A stretch of DNA of 64,000 nucleotides from Rhizobiaceae bacterium. Its GTDB lineage: Bacteria; Pseudomonadota; Alphaproteobacteria; Rhizobiales; Rhizobiaceae. Of the stretch, positions 19,665-28,398 are shown one piece after another. Location of the stretch: contig JAMLJB010000001.1 in assembly GCA_023953835.1 (NCBI GenBank), forward strand, positions 2,108,001 through 2,172,000. Reading direction: 5' to 3'. The notes beneath the pieces are model-generated. The model worked only from the letters and a program-made list of their open reading frames with translations, ran no database searches and was not told where the DNA came from. The translations under genes were made by a program, and so were the position numbers. Position 1 is the first letter of the stretch. Every line of letters begins with the position of its first letter.

Positions 19665-20570
19665 TTGACGCGAAAGCAGACCAGAAAAGCCCTGTTGATC
19701 GTCAATCCGCGCGCGCGGCGCGGCGCCGAATCGATCGATGCGGTCAAGGACGTGCTGCGTGCCGGAGGCATCGGCCTTGAAGAGGCATCGACCGCGGAAC
19801 AGGAGAACCTGTCGGAACTTATTTCGCGGCGCGCCCGCAATGTCGATCTCGCAATCATCGGCGGCGGCGACGGGACGTTGAACGCCGCCGCTGCCGGGCT
19901 GGTCTATACGGGCCTGCCGCTGGGCGTCCTGCCGCTCGGCACGGCGAACGATTTTGCGCGCACGCTCGGCATCCCGCCCGATCCCGTGCAGGCGGCGCAG
20001 ATCATCGCGGCTGGCCAGCCGAAGCTGATCGATCTCGGCGAGGTCAACGGACATCTTTTCTTCAACGTCGCCAGCATCGGCTTTTCCGCCGAACTGGCGG
20101 GCGAGTTGACCGCACACGCGAAGAAGCGCTGGGGTTCGCTTGGCTACGGCATCGTGGCCGCGCGGCTCCTGGCGCGCTCCCGGCTGTTCAAGGCCTTCCT
20201 CGACCATGACGATTCGACGGAAACAATCCGCACCATGCAGATTTCGGTCGGCAATGGCCGTCACTATGGCGGCGGCATGACCGTCGAGGAAACGGCCACG
20301 GCGGATGACGGCTGGCTGGATGTCTATAGCCTCGAAGTCGACCATTGGTGGCGCCTGCTGCGGCTGCTGCCGAGCCTGCGGCGCGGCACGCAGGGGCAAT
20401 GGGACGATGTGCGAGCCTTCAAGACGACGGAGGTCACCGTGCGCACCAGCCGCCCGCGCCCCGTCAACACCGATGGCGAGCTGACGACATGGACGCCCGC
20501 GCATTTCCGCATCCGGCCGAAATCCGTGCGCGTCTACGCGCCGAGCGAGCGCCCGCAGAAACAAGGTTGA
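19665..20570 (+). CDS. Diacylglycerol/lipid kinase family protein
   Basis: This is a lipid kinase of the DAGK_cat (YegS/BmrU) family, 301 residues. The nucleotide-binding motifs are clear: LLIVNPRARRG at the start, IGGGDGTLNAAAAGL, and LPLGTANDFARTLGIP. The second domain contains ISVGNGRHYGGGM and the closing DGE segment PVNTDGELTTWTPAHF. The start is TTG 19665; no ATG fits upstream in frame. It may recycle or modify membrane lipids; the substrate is not readable. Confidence 0.88.
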   Translation: MTRKQTRKALLIVNPRARRGAESIDAVKDVLRAGGIGLEEASTAEQENLSELISRRARNVDLAIIGGGDGTLNAAAAGLVYTGLPLGVLPLGTANDFARTLGIPPDPVQAAQIIAAGQPKLIDLGEVNGHLFFNVASIGFSAELAGELTAHAKKRWGSLGYGIVAARLLARSRLFKAFLDHDDSTETIRTMQISVGNGRHYGGGMTVEETATADDGWLDVYSLEVDHWWRLLRLLPSLRRGTQGQWDDVRAFKTTEVTVRTSRPRPVNTDGELTTWTPAHFRIRPKSVRVYAPSERPQKQG

Positions 20571-20654
20571 TGCGTGCGACTGCGCGCTTCGGCAGATGCT
20601 TCAACCTCGCCATGAAACACTCTAAGACTGCTGCCTCTTCATGGGATTCGCACT

Positions 20655-22490
20655 ATGTCCGACCAGTCCACGACAGCAGCACCAGCACCGGCCGAGGCGG
20701 CAGAGGCGATAGGGTTTCGGGCACAACTCGCGACGATGCGCGAGGCGTTTCACGGTTCGCCTTTGCGCAACAGGATCATCGTGCTGGGGCTTTGCGCGGT
20801 CGCCGTGATCATAGCCACCTCGCTCGGGCAGATCATCCTGAACAGATGGAACGCCCCGTTCTATGACGCCATCGAACGGCGCGACCTGTCGGCGCTCCTC
20901 CGCCAGCTCGAAATGTTCGCGCTGATCGCGGGCGGCCTGCTCGCGCTCGGCGTTTCGCAGACATGGCTGAACCAGCGATTCCGGCTGCGCCTGCGCGAGG
21001 CGCTGACGCAGGACCTCATCGCGGAATGGATGAAGCCTCGCCGCGCGTTCCGGCTGGCAAATGCGGGAGCTATCGGCGTCAATCCGGACCAGCGCATGCA
21101 GGAAGATGCCGGCCATCTGGCCGACCTCGTCACCGGACTATCTTTCGGCCTGTTCCAGTCCTCGATCCTCCTCGTCTCATTCGTCGGCATTTTGTGGTCG
21201 TTGTCCTCGGGCTTCGTTTTCCACATCGGCGGCGAAACCTATTCCATACCGGGCTACATGGTCTGGGCCGCGTTCATCTATGCGGGTTCGGCATCCGTCA
21301 TCACATGGCTGGTCGGCCGCCCGCTGATTAACCTGAATGCCGAACGCTATGCGCGGGAGGCGGACCTGCGCTTTTCCATGATGCGTGTGAACGAGCATGT
21401 CGACGCCATCGCCATTGCGGGCGGCGAAAAGGACGAAAAGCGGCGGATGGAAAGCGACCTTGCCAATCTGCTGGCGTCCATCATGCGCATCTACACGGTG
21501 CAGATTCGTCTTGAATGGGTGACCGACGGATATGGCTGGCTGACGATCGTCGCGCCGATCCTCGTGGCTTCGCCGGTCTATTTTGCCGGAGATATCACGT
21601 TCGGGGGCCTGATGATGGCCGTCGGGGCCTTCAACCAGGTGCATTCGTCGCTGCGCTGGTTCATCAACAATATCGGCGCGATTGCGGATTGGCGGGCGAC
21701 GCTGTTGCGCGTGGCCTCGTTCCGCGCCGCCCTTGTCGAGGCGGACCATTTGCATGGCGGCGAGCAACGCATCGAGTTTGCCGAAAGCGCGCGCAAGCAA
21801 TTGAAGCTGGACGGGCTGGAGATCGTCTCCCCGACGGGCTGCACGAGGCTGGAGGAAGATCGCGTGACGATCAAACAGGGCGAGCGCGTGCTGATTACCG
21901 GCGATCCCGGCGCGGGAAAGACGCTGTTTTTCCGGGCGCTCGCCGGCCTGTGGCCGTGGGGCAGGGGGCGGATCGAAATGCCGAAGGACGAAACCATGTT
22001 CTTCTTCCCGCGCACGCCATACCTGCCGCGCGGGTCGCTGCGGCGCGTGCTGTCCTATCCGATGCAGGCGGGTGCGTTCCCGGACACGGTGCTGGACGCG
22101 GCGCTCAAGCGCGTCGGTCTCAACAGGCTGGCCGATTCGCTCGACCATGAAACCCGCTGGGACAAGGAACTGAACGAGGACGACCAGCGATTGCTGGCCT
22201 TTGCCCGTCTGGCCGTCCACAAGCCGGACTGGGTGGTGATCGACGAATCGCTCGATGCGCTCGACGCCACCTGCCGGCGGGACATCTACAGCCTGCTGGA
22301 GAGCGAACTGCCGAAATCGACCGTCATCAACATCGGACGTCTTCTGCCCAACATGACCTTCTTCAAGCGTCAGGTTGCGCTCGCGAAGGACACGCAGGGC
22401 AGGGCGCTCAAGCCGGTCGATTTCGCCTCACGCGCGTTGGCTTCGCCGGTAAAGCAGCGGCAAAGGCGGTTGGCGCGGGCAGGCAAGTAA
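20655..22490 (+). CDS. ABC transporter, fused permease and ATPase (YddA/ABCD-like)
   Basis: This is a half-transporter of 611 residues combining an ABC_membrane_2 permease domain (about residues 30-350, five or six membrane segments) and a C-terminal ATPase. The permease resembles the SbmA/BacA-YddA group: NRWNAPFYDAIERRDL, then FRLRLREALTQDLIAEW. Walker A is GDPGAGKT. The signature is degenerate (LNEDDQRLLAFARL in place of LSGGQ) and Walker B reads WVVIDESLDALD. Such proteins are thought to act as homodimers on lipids, cofactors or peptides; BclA of bradyrhizobia is a related peptide importer. The actual substrate is unknown. Confidence 0.88.
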   Translation: MSDQSTTAAPAPAEAAEAIGFRAQLATMREAFHGSPLRNRIIVLGLCAVAVIIATSLGQIILNRWNAPFYDAIERRDLSALLRQLEMFALIAGGLLALGVSQTWLNQRFRLRLREALTQDLIAEWMKPRRAFRLANAGAIGVNPDQRMQEDAGHLADLVTGLSFGLFQSSILLVSFVGILWSLSSGFVFHIGGETYSIPGYMVWAAFIYAGSASVITWLVGRPLINLNAERYAREADLRFSMMRVNEHVDAIAIAGGEKDEKRRMESDLANLLASIMRIYTVQIRLEWVTDGYGWLTIVAPILVASPVYFAGDITFGGLMMAVGAFNQVHSSLRWFINNIGAIADWRATLLRVASFRAALVEADHLHGGEQRIEFAESARKQLKLDGLEIVSPTGCTRLEEDRVTIKQGERVLITGDPGAGKTLFFRALAGLWPWGRGRIEMPKDETMFFFPRTPYLPRGSLRRVLSYPMQAGAFPDTVLDAALKRVGLNRLADSLDHETRWDKELNEDDQRLLAFARLAVHKPDWVVIDESLDALDATCRRDIYSLLESELPKSTVINIGRLLPNMTFFKRQVALAKDTQGRALKPVDFASRALASPVKQRQRRLARAGK

Positions 22491-22492
22491 AT

Positions 22493-23107
22493 TTATCGGC
22501 GCAGCAGGAACACCGCCTGCTGTCCGAAGAAGTTCCAGAACCACCACGGCATCGAAAAGACGATCTTCTGGCCGTTGCCGTCGATGGCAACGGCCTTCTC
22601 CACCTTCGCGCCGACTTCCTCGCACAGAACGACGAAATCGCGGATGGTGCAGAAATGGATGTTCGGCGTGTCGTACCAGTCGTAGGGAAGGTCCTTGGTC
22701 ACCGGCATCCGCCCGCGAAAGAACAGGGAGGAGCGCACCCGCCAATGGCCGAAATTCGGAAAGGACACGATGACGTGCTGTCCGATCCGCAGAAGGTGCT
22801 CCAGAACGGTGCGGGGATTGCGCGTTGCCTGAAGGGTCTGGGACAACAGCGCGAAGTCGAACGAATTGTCGGGATAGTAGACGAGGTCGGTGTCCGCATC
22901 GCCCTGGATCACGGACAATCCGCGCGCGACGCATTCATTGACACCGCGCTGGGATATCTCGACGCCGCGCCCGTCGATTGACTTGCGGTTGCGCAGCAGT
23001 TCCAGCAGTTCGCCGTCGCCGCAGCCCACGTCCAGCACCTTGGCACTGTCGGGAATGAGGTCCGCAATGACCTGCAGGTCGATGCGCGGGGTCGCGTTCA
23101 CGGTCAT
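22493..23107 (-). CDS. metW: MetW, methionine biosynthesis methyltransferase-fold protein
   Basis: MetW is a class I methyltransferase-fold partner needed with MetX for homoserine acylation in many proteobacteria. The product has 204 residues with the SAM loop VLDVGCGDGELLELL and the family segments GVEISQRGVNECVARGL and VSFPNFGHWRVR. Its ATG (23107) begins one base after the metX stop, so the two are coupled. In-frame codons further upstream run through metX and are not part of the gene. Confidence 0.95.
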   Translation of the reverse strand: MTVNATPRIDLQVIADLIPDSAKVLDVGCGDGELLELLRNRKSIDGRGVEISQRGVNECVARGLSVIQGDADTDLVYYPDNSFDFALLSQTLQATRNPRTVLEHLLRIGQHVIVSFPNFGHWRVRSSLFFRGRMPVTKDLPYDWYDTPNIHFCTIRDFVVLCEEVGAKVEKAVAIDGNGQKIVFSMPWWFWNFFGQQAVFLLRR

Positions 23108-23108
23108 G

Positions 23109-24275
23109 TCAGGCGAGTCCCTTGTCGCGCGCGGCGGATGCGATGAAGCCGCCAATGGCGTTGAACAGTTCCGGCTCATCCAGCAGGAAGGCGTCGTGGC
23201 CGCGATCGGTCTCGATCTCGACGAATGAGACCGGCGCGCCCGACGCATTGAGCGCGTGCACCAGCGCCCGGCTTTCCTCGGTCGGGAAGTGCCAGTCGCT
23301 GGTGAAGGAGACCACGCAGAGGCGCGTATGCGTGTTCTTGAAGGCGGAGGCGAGATGGCCGTCATGGTCGGCGGCCATGTCGAAATAGTCCATTGCCCGG
23401 CTGAGATAGAGATAGGAATTGGCGTCGAAGCGATCCACGAAGGTCATGCCCTGGTGGCGCAGATAGCTTTCGATCTGGAAGTCGGCGTCGAAGGAAAAGG
23501 TGAGCTTCGGACGGTCCTGCAAATTGCGCCCGAACTTGCGGTGCAGCGCGGCCTCCGAAAGATAGGTGATGTGCGCGATCATGCGCGCGACCGCGAGCCC
23601 CTTTTCAGGCCGCACGCCCGCCTCGATATATTTTCCGCCGCGCCAGTCGGGGTCGGCCATGACGGCCTGCCGCCCGGCCTCGTAGAAGGCGATATTCTGC
23701 GCCGAATGGCGCGAGCCGGTCGCCATCGGCAGCGCGGAAAACACGCGCTCGGGATAGCTCGACGTCCATTCCAGAACCTGCATCCCGCCCATCGAGCCGC
23801 CGATGACGCAGAAAAGCTGGTCGATGCCGAAATGGTCGACCAGCATCGCCTGCGCGCGCACCATGTCGCGAATGGTGATCAATGGCAGGTCGAGCCCGTA
23901 TGGCTTGCCGGTCGCCGGGTTGGTCGAGGCTGGACCCGTGGAGCCGAGGCAGGAGCCGACGACGTTCGGGCATATGACGAAAAAGCGGTTGGTGTCGATG
24001 ATCTTGCCCGCCCCGATCAAAACCTCCCACCAGCCCGGCTTACCGGTGATGGGGTTGTTGCTCGCAACATACTGGTCGCCGGTCAGCGCGTGGCAGATCA
24101 GCACGGCGTTGGACCGCGCCGCATTCAGCTCGCCATAGGTCTCATAGGCGATCTGGAACGGGGAAAGGGAGACGCCCGCTTCCAGCACCAGCGGCCGGTC
24201 CGCGCCGAAGCGCAGCACCGGGCTCGACGGATTGTCTGCCTCATTGTTCTTCGTCTTGCGGCGCGGCGCGGCCAT
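23109..24275 (-). CDS. metX: MetX, homoserine O-acetyltransferase
   Basis: MetX transfers an acyl group (acetyl or succinyl, depending on the active-site variant) to homoserine, committing it to methionine. From ATG 24275 it has 388 residues with an alpha/beta-hydrolase fold. The nucleophile elbow is GGSMGG, the acid is in [10 protein letters not shown] and the histidine in [10 protein letters not shown]. It heads the metX-metW unit and lies behind a SAM-II riboswitch and terminator, so high S-adenosylmethionine should shut it off. Confidence 0.95.
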   Translation of the reverse strand: MAAPRRKTKNNEADNPSSPVLRFGADRPLVLEAGVSLSPFQIAYETYGELNAARSNAVLICHALTGDQYVASNNPITGKPGWWEVLIGAGKIIDTNRFFVICPNVVGSCLGSTGPASTNPATGKPYGLDLPLITIRDMVRAQAMLVDHFGIDQLFCVIGGSMGGMQVLEWTSSYPERVFSALPMATGSRHSAQNIAFYEAGRQAVMADPDWRGGKYIEAGVRPEKGLAVARMIAHITYLSEAALHRKFGRNLQDRPKLTFSFDADFQIESYLRHQGMTFVDRFDANSYLYLSRAMDYFDMAADHDGHLASAFKNTHTRLCVVSFTSDWHFPTEESRALVHALNASGAPVSFVEIETDRGHDAFLLDEPELFNAIGGFIASAARDKGLA

Positions 24276-24314
24276 TTCACTCACTTTCGCCGGCCAGCCG
24301 GGCCAGATGCCCAA

Positions 24315-24350
24315 CAAAAAACCGGCATTGCCTCGTCGCAAATGCCGGTT
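24315..24350 (-). terminator. Riboswitch-linked terminator before metX
   Basis: On the minus strand a 10-bp perfect stem AACCGGCATT / AATGCCGGTT is followed by T residues. It lies between the SAM-II aptamer and metX, 40 bases before the start codon, and is best read as the expression platform. Confidence 0.85.
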
Positions 24351-24360
24351 GCCAGACTGA

Positions 24361-24419
24361 CACGGCCCTTTAGCGACTTGTTTAACGTGGCTGCAAGCCG
24401 ACCGGCAAATCACCACGGG
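24361..24419 (-). ncRNA. SAM-II riboswitch upstream of metX
   Basis: On the minus strand the conserved SAM-II parts occur in order: CCCGTGGTGATTTG, then GGCTTGCAGCCACG, which pairs back with the first stem (CGTGG with CCACG), then TTAAACAAGTCGCTAAAGGG. The last block includes the conserved GCTAAA of the H-type pseudoknot. The location, upstream of the methionine gene metX and before a terminator, is typical for alphaproteobacteria. Confidence 0.88.
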
Positions 24420-24547
24420 TTCGGAGGTTATTTAAGCTTGCGCGGGGCATACGTCAACGGAGCGAAATGCGGTGGACCAAGCCATGCCCTCGACATTCCC
24501 ATGAACGGGGGCTATTGCCCTGACGCAATTCATCGCAGGCGAAACGA

Positions 24548-25660
24548 ATGTCACGCGCAAGAGCCCTTTCCCGTCCCGAACCCAATCCGGGTGTGATGGA
24601 CATCGAAGCCTATGTGCCGGGCAAGTCGTCGGCGCATCCGGGCGTGGCGAAGGTGTTCAAGCTGTCGTCGAACGAGAACCCGCTCGGCGCTTCGCCGAAG
24701 GCGATCGAGGCCGTCAGGGCGGCGGCGGAACGCATGGAGTTTTATCCCGACGGTCGCTCCACGCGCCTGCGCCAGGCAATCGCCGAGACCCATGGCCTCA
24801 ACGCCGCGAACATCATCTGCTTCAACGGGTCCGACGAGGCGCTGGCGCTTCTGGCCCGCCTTTATCTGCAGCCGGGCGACGAAGGCATCGTCACCGAGCA
24901 CGGCTTTCTCCAGTACAGGATCTATATCCAGATGACCGGGGCGACCCCGGTCACCGCGCCGGAAACGAATGAGCGGACAGATGTGGACGCGATCCTCGCC
25001 ACCGTCACCGAGCGCACCAGGATCGTGTTTATTGCCAATCCGAACAATCCGACCGGCACGTACCTGCCCTTTGACGAGGTGCGCCGCCTTCAGGCCGGGC
25101 TGCCGAAGCACGCCATTCTGGTGCTGGACGCAGCCTATGCTGAGTTCGTGCGCCGCAATGATTATGAAGCGGGCGTCGAACTGGTCGGCTCGTCCGAAAA
25201 TGTCGTGATGACGCGCACCTTCTCCAAGGTGCACGGACTCGGTGGCGCGCGCATCGGCTGGATTTATGCGCCGTCGCACATCATCGAAGCGATGGACCGG
25301 GTGCGCGATCCGTTTAACGTCACCGCCATGTCGATCGAGGCTGGCGTCGCGGCGATGCAGGACCGCGAGCACGTCACGCGCTCCGTCGAGCACAATACCA
25401 GATGGCTGGCATGGCTGACGGAGGAACTGACGAAGCTCGGCCTGCGCGTCACGCCCAGCGTGGGCAATTTCCTCCTGATGCACTTTCCTTCCGCCGAGCG
25501 ATACTGTGCCGAGCGCGCCGACGAATATCTGCTGGCGCGGGGGTTCATCCTGCGCCGCGTCGCCGCCTACGGATTTCCAGATGCCCTGCGCATGTCCGTC
25601 GGCACGGAAGAGGCAAATCGCGGTGTGATCGCCGCGCTCAAAGAGTTTCTGGGAAAGTGA
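24548..25660 (+). CDS. hisC: HisC-type histidinol-phosphate / aromatic aminotransferase
   Basis: This is a PLP-dependent class I/II aminotransferase of the HisC family, 370 residues. The signature [18 protein letters not shown] segment ([11 protein letters not shown]) and the PLP-lysine segment [16 protein letters not shown] are clear. HisC acts on imidazole-acetol phosphate, but this copy is one base upstream of a prephenate dehydrogenase gene, so it may transaminate aromatic keto acids for tyrosine and phenylalanine. It is divergent from the SAM-II/metX unit. Confidence 0.93.
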   Translation: MSRARALSRPEPNPGVMDIEAYVPGKSSAHPGVAKVFKLSSNENPLGASPKAIEAVRAAAERMEFYPDGRSTRLRQAIAETHGLNAANIICFNGSDEALALLARLYLQPGDEGIVTEHGFLQYRIYIQMTGATPVTAPETNERTDVDAILATVTERTRIVFIANPNNPTGTYLPFDEVRRLQAGLPKHAILVLDAAYAEFVRRNDYEAGVELVGSSENVVMTRTFSKVHGLGGARIGWIYAPSHIIEAMDRVRDPFNVTAMSIEAGVAAMQDREHVTRSVEHNTRWLAWLTEELTKLGLRVTPSVGNFLLMHFPSAERYCAERADEYLLARGFILRRVAAYGFPDALRMSVGTEEANRGVIAALKEFLGK

Positions 25661-25661
25661 T

Positions 25662-26597
25662 ATGTCCGAACCCATGTTTGACCGGATCGCCCTTATCGGC
25701 ATCGGTCTGATCGGTTCTTCGCTGGCGCGGGTTATCGCTGCGAAGGGCCTTGCCCGTCACGTCGCCATCGCAAGCCGCAGCACCGCCACGTTGAAGCGTG
25801 CGCAGGAATTGGGGCTCGGCGATTCCTATCATTCCGATCCCGCCGAAGCGGCGAAGGACGCGGACCTCGTCATCGTTTCCGTTCCGGTCGGCTCGTCCGG
25901 CGCGGTGGCCGAGGCGATCGCGCCCGTTCTGAAGCCGGGCGCGATCCTCACCGATGTCGGCTCCACCAAGGCGAGTGTCATTGCCCAGATGTCTCCCTTC
26001 GTGCCGGAGGGGGTGCATTTCATTCCAGGCCATCCGCTCGCCGGCACCGAGAAATCGGGACCGGATGCGGGTTTTGCGGAACTGTTCGAAAACCGTTGGT
26101 GCATCTTCACTCCGCTGCCGGACACCGACCCGGAGGCGCTGGAGCGGCTGTCGGAATTCTGGCGGCGCTGCGGCTCCAATATCGATGTCATGGACGCTGC
26201 CCATCACGACAAGGTGCTGGCCATCGTCTCGCATCTGCCGCACATCATCGCCTACAACATCGTGGGCACAGCCGACGACCTCCAGAATGTGTCGAAGACC
26301 GAGGTCATCAAATATGCGGCATCGGGCTTCCGGGACTTCACGCGTCTCGCTGCGTCCGACCCAACCATGTGGCGGGATGTGTGCCTGCACAATCGGGACG
26401 CTATCCTCGAAATGCTCTCGCGGTTCTCGGAGGACCTTGCGGCCCTGCAACGCGCGATAAGGTGGGGGGACGGGGACAAGCTCTTCGACCTTTTCACGCA
26501 CACGCGCGGCGTGCGCCGCTCGATCATCGAGGCAGGGCAGGAGGTCGACGCGCCGGACTTTGGCCGTCACGTCGCGGAGCATCCGACGAAAACCTAG
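25662..26597 (+). CDS. tyrC: TyrC, prephenate / arogenate dehydrogenase
   Basis: This enzyme oxidatively decarboxylates prephenate or arogenate in tyrosine synthesis. The product has 311 residues. The NAD-binding start is ALIGIGLIGSSLARVI. The conserved substrate segment HFIPGHPLAGTEKSGP carries the catalytic His, and later VIKYAASGFRDFTRLAASDP is typical. It is translationally adjacent to hisC. A palindromic repeat lies between its end and the convergent DUF2125 gene. Confidence 0.94.
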   Translation: MSEPMFDRIALIGIGLIGSSLARVIAAKGLARHVAIASRSTATLKRAQELGLGDSYHSDPAEAAKDADLVIVSVPVGSSGAVAEAIAPVLKPGAILTDVGSTKASVIAQMSPFVPEGVHFIPGHPLAGTEKSGPDAGFAELFENRWCIFTPLPDTDPEALERLSEFWRRCGSNIDVMDAAHHDKVLAIVSHLPHIIAYNIVGTADDLQNVSKTEVIKYAASGFRDFTRLAASDPTMWRDVCLHNRDAILEMLSRFSEDLAALQRAIRWGDGDKLFDLFTHTRGVRRSIIEAGQEVDAPDFGRHVAEHPTKT

Positions 26598-26611
26598 GCG
26601 CTGGATAGATA

Positions 26612-26765
26612 CCCCTCATCCGCCTGCCGGCACCTTCTCCCACAAGGGGAGAAGGGAATTGCGCAAGCGCCGACTTCAACCACCAAGGTTGCAGAATAAG
26701 CGAGGCTCTGGCGAAGTCTGCCTTCTCCCCTTGAGGGAGAAGGTGCCGGCAGGCGGATGAGGGGT
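26612..26765. repeat. Palindromic intergenic repeat (RIME/REP-like)
   Basis: Two perfect 31-base arms in inverse orientation (26612-26642 and 26735-26765) flank a 92-base core. The outer motif is CCCCTCATCCGCCTGCCGGC. Each arm also contributes to a local hairpin of the type CCTTCTCC / GGAGAAGG. This resembles the rhizobial intergenic mosaic elements that occur in many copies. It fills the space between the convergent tyrC and DUF2125 genes and could end transcription from both sides. Confidence 0.8.
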
Positions 26766-26771
26766 GGATGC

Positions 26772-27782
26772 CTACTCGACAGGCGGCAATTGTCCGAGCG
26801 TGACGGAACCCAGGATCAGGTCGAGCTTGATCCTGCTTTTCTCGATCTTGATCGGGACGGAGGGCGTGTCCCCGAGCATGCCAAGAGCCGCGAAGGCCTG
26901 ACCGATCTCATTCGCGCGCTCGGGCACCGCCGTCTGGAATATCGTGGAGACGGCTGCCGGGTTCTTCATCCCGAGCCGGAGCGAGGCATCGACCAGGCCG
27001 TTCGTGTCTATGGCGATCGGTCCGCTCAATTCCATCTGCGCCTCTCCTGAGACCAGCGCGAGCTTCCTGATTTCCACGGACTGGCCCCGCAGGCTCTTCG
27101 GGCGCGATTGGATGAGCGCGACGCCATTTCTTATCGTCGCGTCGCCCTCGCCGTCGAAAACCGGCAATGTGCGGTTGCCGACAGCGCCCGGATCGATCTC
27201 CAATTGCCGGAAACTGCCCGCCCAATCAAGATCCGGGCCGTTCGGGCGCAGATGCGCTTCCGCCTGCTCGGCACTGAAGAAATCCACCGGGTCCGTCTCG
27301 TCGTCCGGGTCGGAGATACCGGACAGCCCTTGCGCTTCGACGGAAATCAATGTGGGCACCGGGCGCGCCAGCCGGGCGCTAGCTCTCAGCGAATCCCACT
27401 CGATAAACAGCGGCGTTATACCCGGAGCTTCGACGCGCAGCGGGCCATCCAGTTCGGCGATTGTCTTGAGCGGTTCGTAAACCTGCGCGGCGGTTCGCAG
27501 GCCGCCCGATGTCGCGACGATATGGTTCACATCGTCCTCATAGGCCACGCTGTCGCAGGTCAGGCCGAGGCGAAACGGGAAGCCGCCAATCTGCCGGTTT
27601 TCGCAGATCGTGGTGCGCCCGTCGTCGTTCAGTCGCGCGACGGCGTCGTCGACACGCTGCGTTGCCTGCTGCGCCAGCCAGTACCAACCGGCGCTGTAGC
27701 CGCCGAACAACACGATAATGAAAAGCGCAAGCCACATGAATCGGCGACTGCTTCTTGAACGCGGCGCTTCGCTTGACGACAT
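26772..27782 (-). CDS. DUF2125 membrane-anchored protein
   Basis: This is a DUF2125 family protein of 336 residues, restricted mostly to alphaproteobacteria. A short basic N-terminus (RSRSSRR) precedes one membrane segment (FMWLALFIIVLFGGYSAGWY), then a large exported domain with two cysteines early (TTICENRQIGG and GLTCDSVAY). The layout resembles AsmA-like or lipid-transfer type exported domains, but I cannot assign a function. ATG 27782 is chosen; in-frame codons run much further upstream through the antisense of chaC and carry no family similarity. Confidence 0.85.
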   Translation of the reverse strand: MSSSEAPRSRSSRRFMWLALFIIVLFGGYSAGWYWLAQQATQRVDDAVARLNDDGRTTICENRQIGGFPFRLGLTCDSVAYEDDVNHIVATSGGLRTAAQVYEPLKTIAELDGPLRVEAPGITPLFIEWDSLRASARLARPVPTLISVEAQGLSGISDPDDETDPVDFFSAEQAEAHLRPNGPDLDWAGSFRQLEIDPGAVGNRTLPVFDGEGDATIRNGVALIQSRPKSLRGQSVEIRKLALVSGEAQMELSGPIAIDTNGLVDASLRLGMKNPAAVSTIFQTAVPERANEIGQAFAALGMLGDTPSVPIKIEKSRIKLDLILGSVTLGQLPPVE

Positions 27783-27830
27783 GTCGGCTCTCTCGTAGGT
27801 CGGACGGCGGTTCGGATCAGGCTTTGGGAT

Positions 27831-28346
27831 ATGGGCGATTTTTGGGTTTTTGGCTACGGTTCGCTGATCTGGAATCCGGGATTCGCGCATGTGGAGACGA
27901 GCCGGGCGCGCCTGTCGGGCTATCGACGGGCGCTTTGCGTAAAATCCTGGGTGCATCGCGGCACCCGTGAGCGACCGGGGCTGGTGCTCGGGCTCGACCG
28001 TGGCGGCTCGTGCGTCGGGCTGGCGTTCCGCGTTCCGGGCGACTTGCAGGGCGAGGTCATGACGTATCTGCGTGCCCGCGAACTGGTGACGAATGTCTAT
28101 CTGGAGCGCCTCCTGCCGGTTCGCCTTGCTGACGGGCGGCAGGTTCGGGCTGTCACCTATGTCGCCGATCCTCGACACGAACAATATGCCGGACGGATTG
28201 ACGAAGCGCACGCCGCCGAGATCGTGCGCACGGCACAGGGGCAAAGCGGAGCGAATCCCGACTATGTCCGCTCCACCATCGAGCACCTGCATGCGCTCGG
28301 CATCAGCGACCATTGGCTGGAGCGAGTCGCAGCGAGGCTTGCCTGA
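27831..28346 (+). CDS. ChaC-type gamma-glutamylcyclotransferase
   Basis: ChaC-family enzymes cleave glutathione to 5-oxoproline and Cys-Gly. The product has 171 residues. The substrate-binding loop VFGYGSLIWNPGF is at the N-terminus and the likely catalytic glutamate lies in YLRARELVTNVY. The length is near the compact form. It is divergent from the DUF2125 gene and ends at a bidirectional terminator shared with rpoH. Confidence 0.9.
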   Translation: MGDFWVFGYGSLIWNPGFAHVETSRARLSGYRRALCVKSWVHRGTRERPGLVLGLDRGGSCVGLAFRVPGDLQGEVMTYLRARELVTNVYLERLLPVRLADGRQVRAVTYVADPRHEQYAGRIDEAHAAEIVRTAQGQSGANPDYVRSTIEHLHALGISDHWLERVAARLA

Positions 28347-28351
28347 ACAAA

Positions 28352-28379
28352 AAAGGCCGGGCTGCGAGGCCCGGCCTTT
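28352..28379. terminator. Bidirectional terminator between chaC-type gene and rpoH
   Basis: An 11-bp perfect stem AAAGGCCGGGC / GCCCGGCCTTT has A residues on the left and T residues on the right, so it can stop transcription from both convergent genes. Confidence 0.88.
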
Positions 28380-28398
28380 CTCCATTCCGTGTCCGGTT

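Noticed and set aside
27783..28385. Long N-terminal extension of the DUF2125 protein
   Set aside because: The added codons are antisense to the ChaC-type gene and cross a terminator; the DUF2125 protein has a normal membrane anchor right after ATG 27782.
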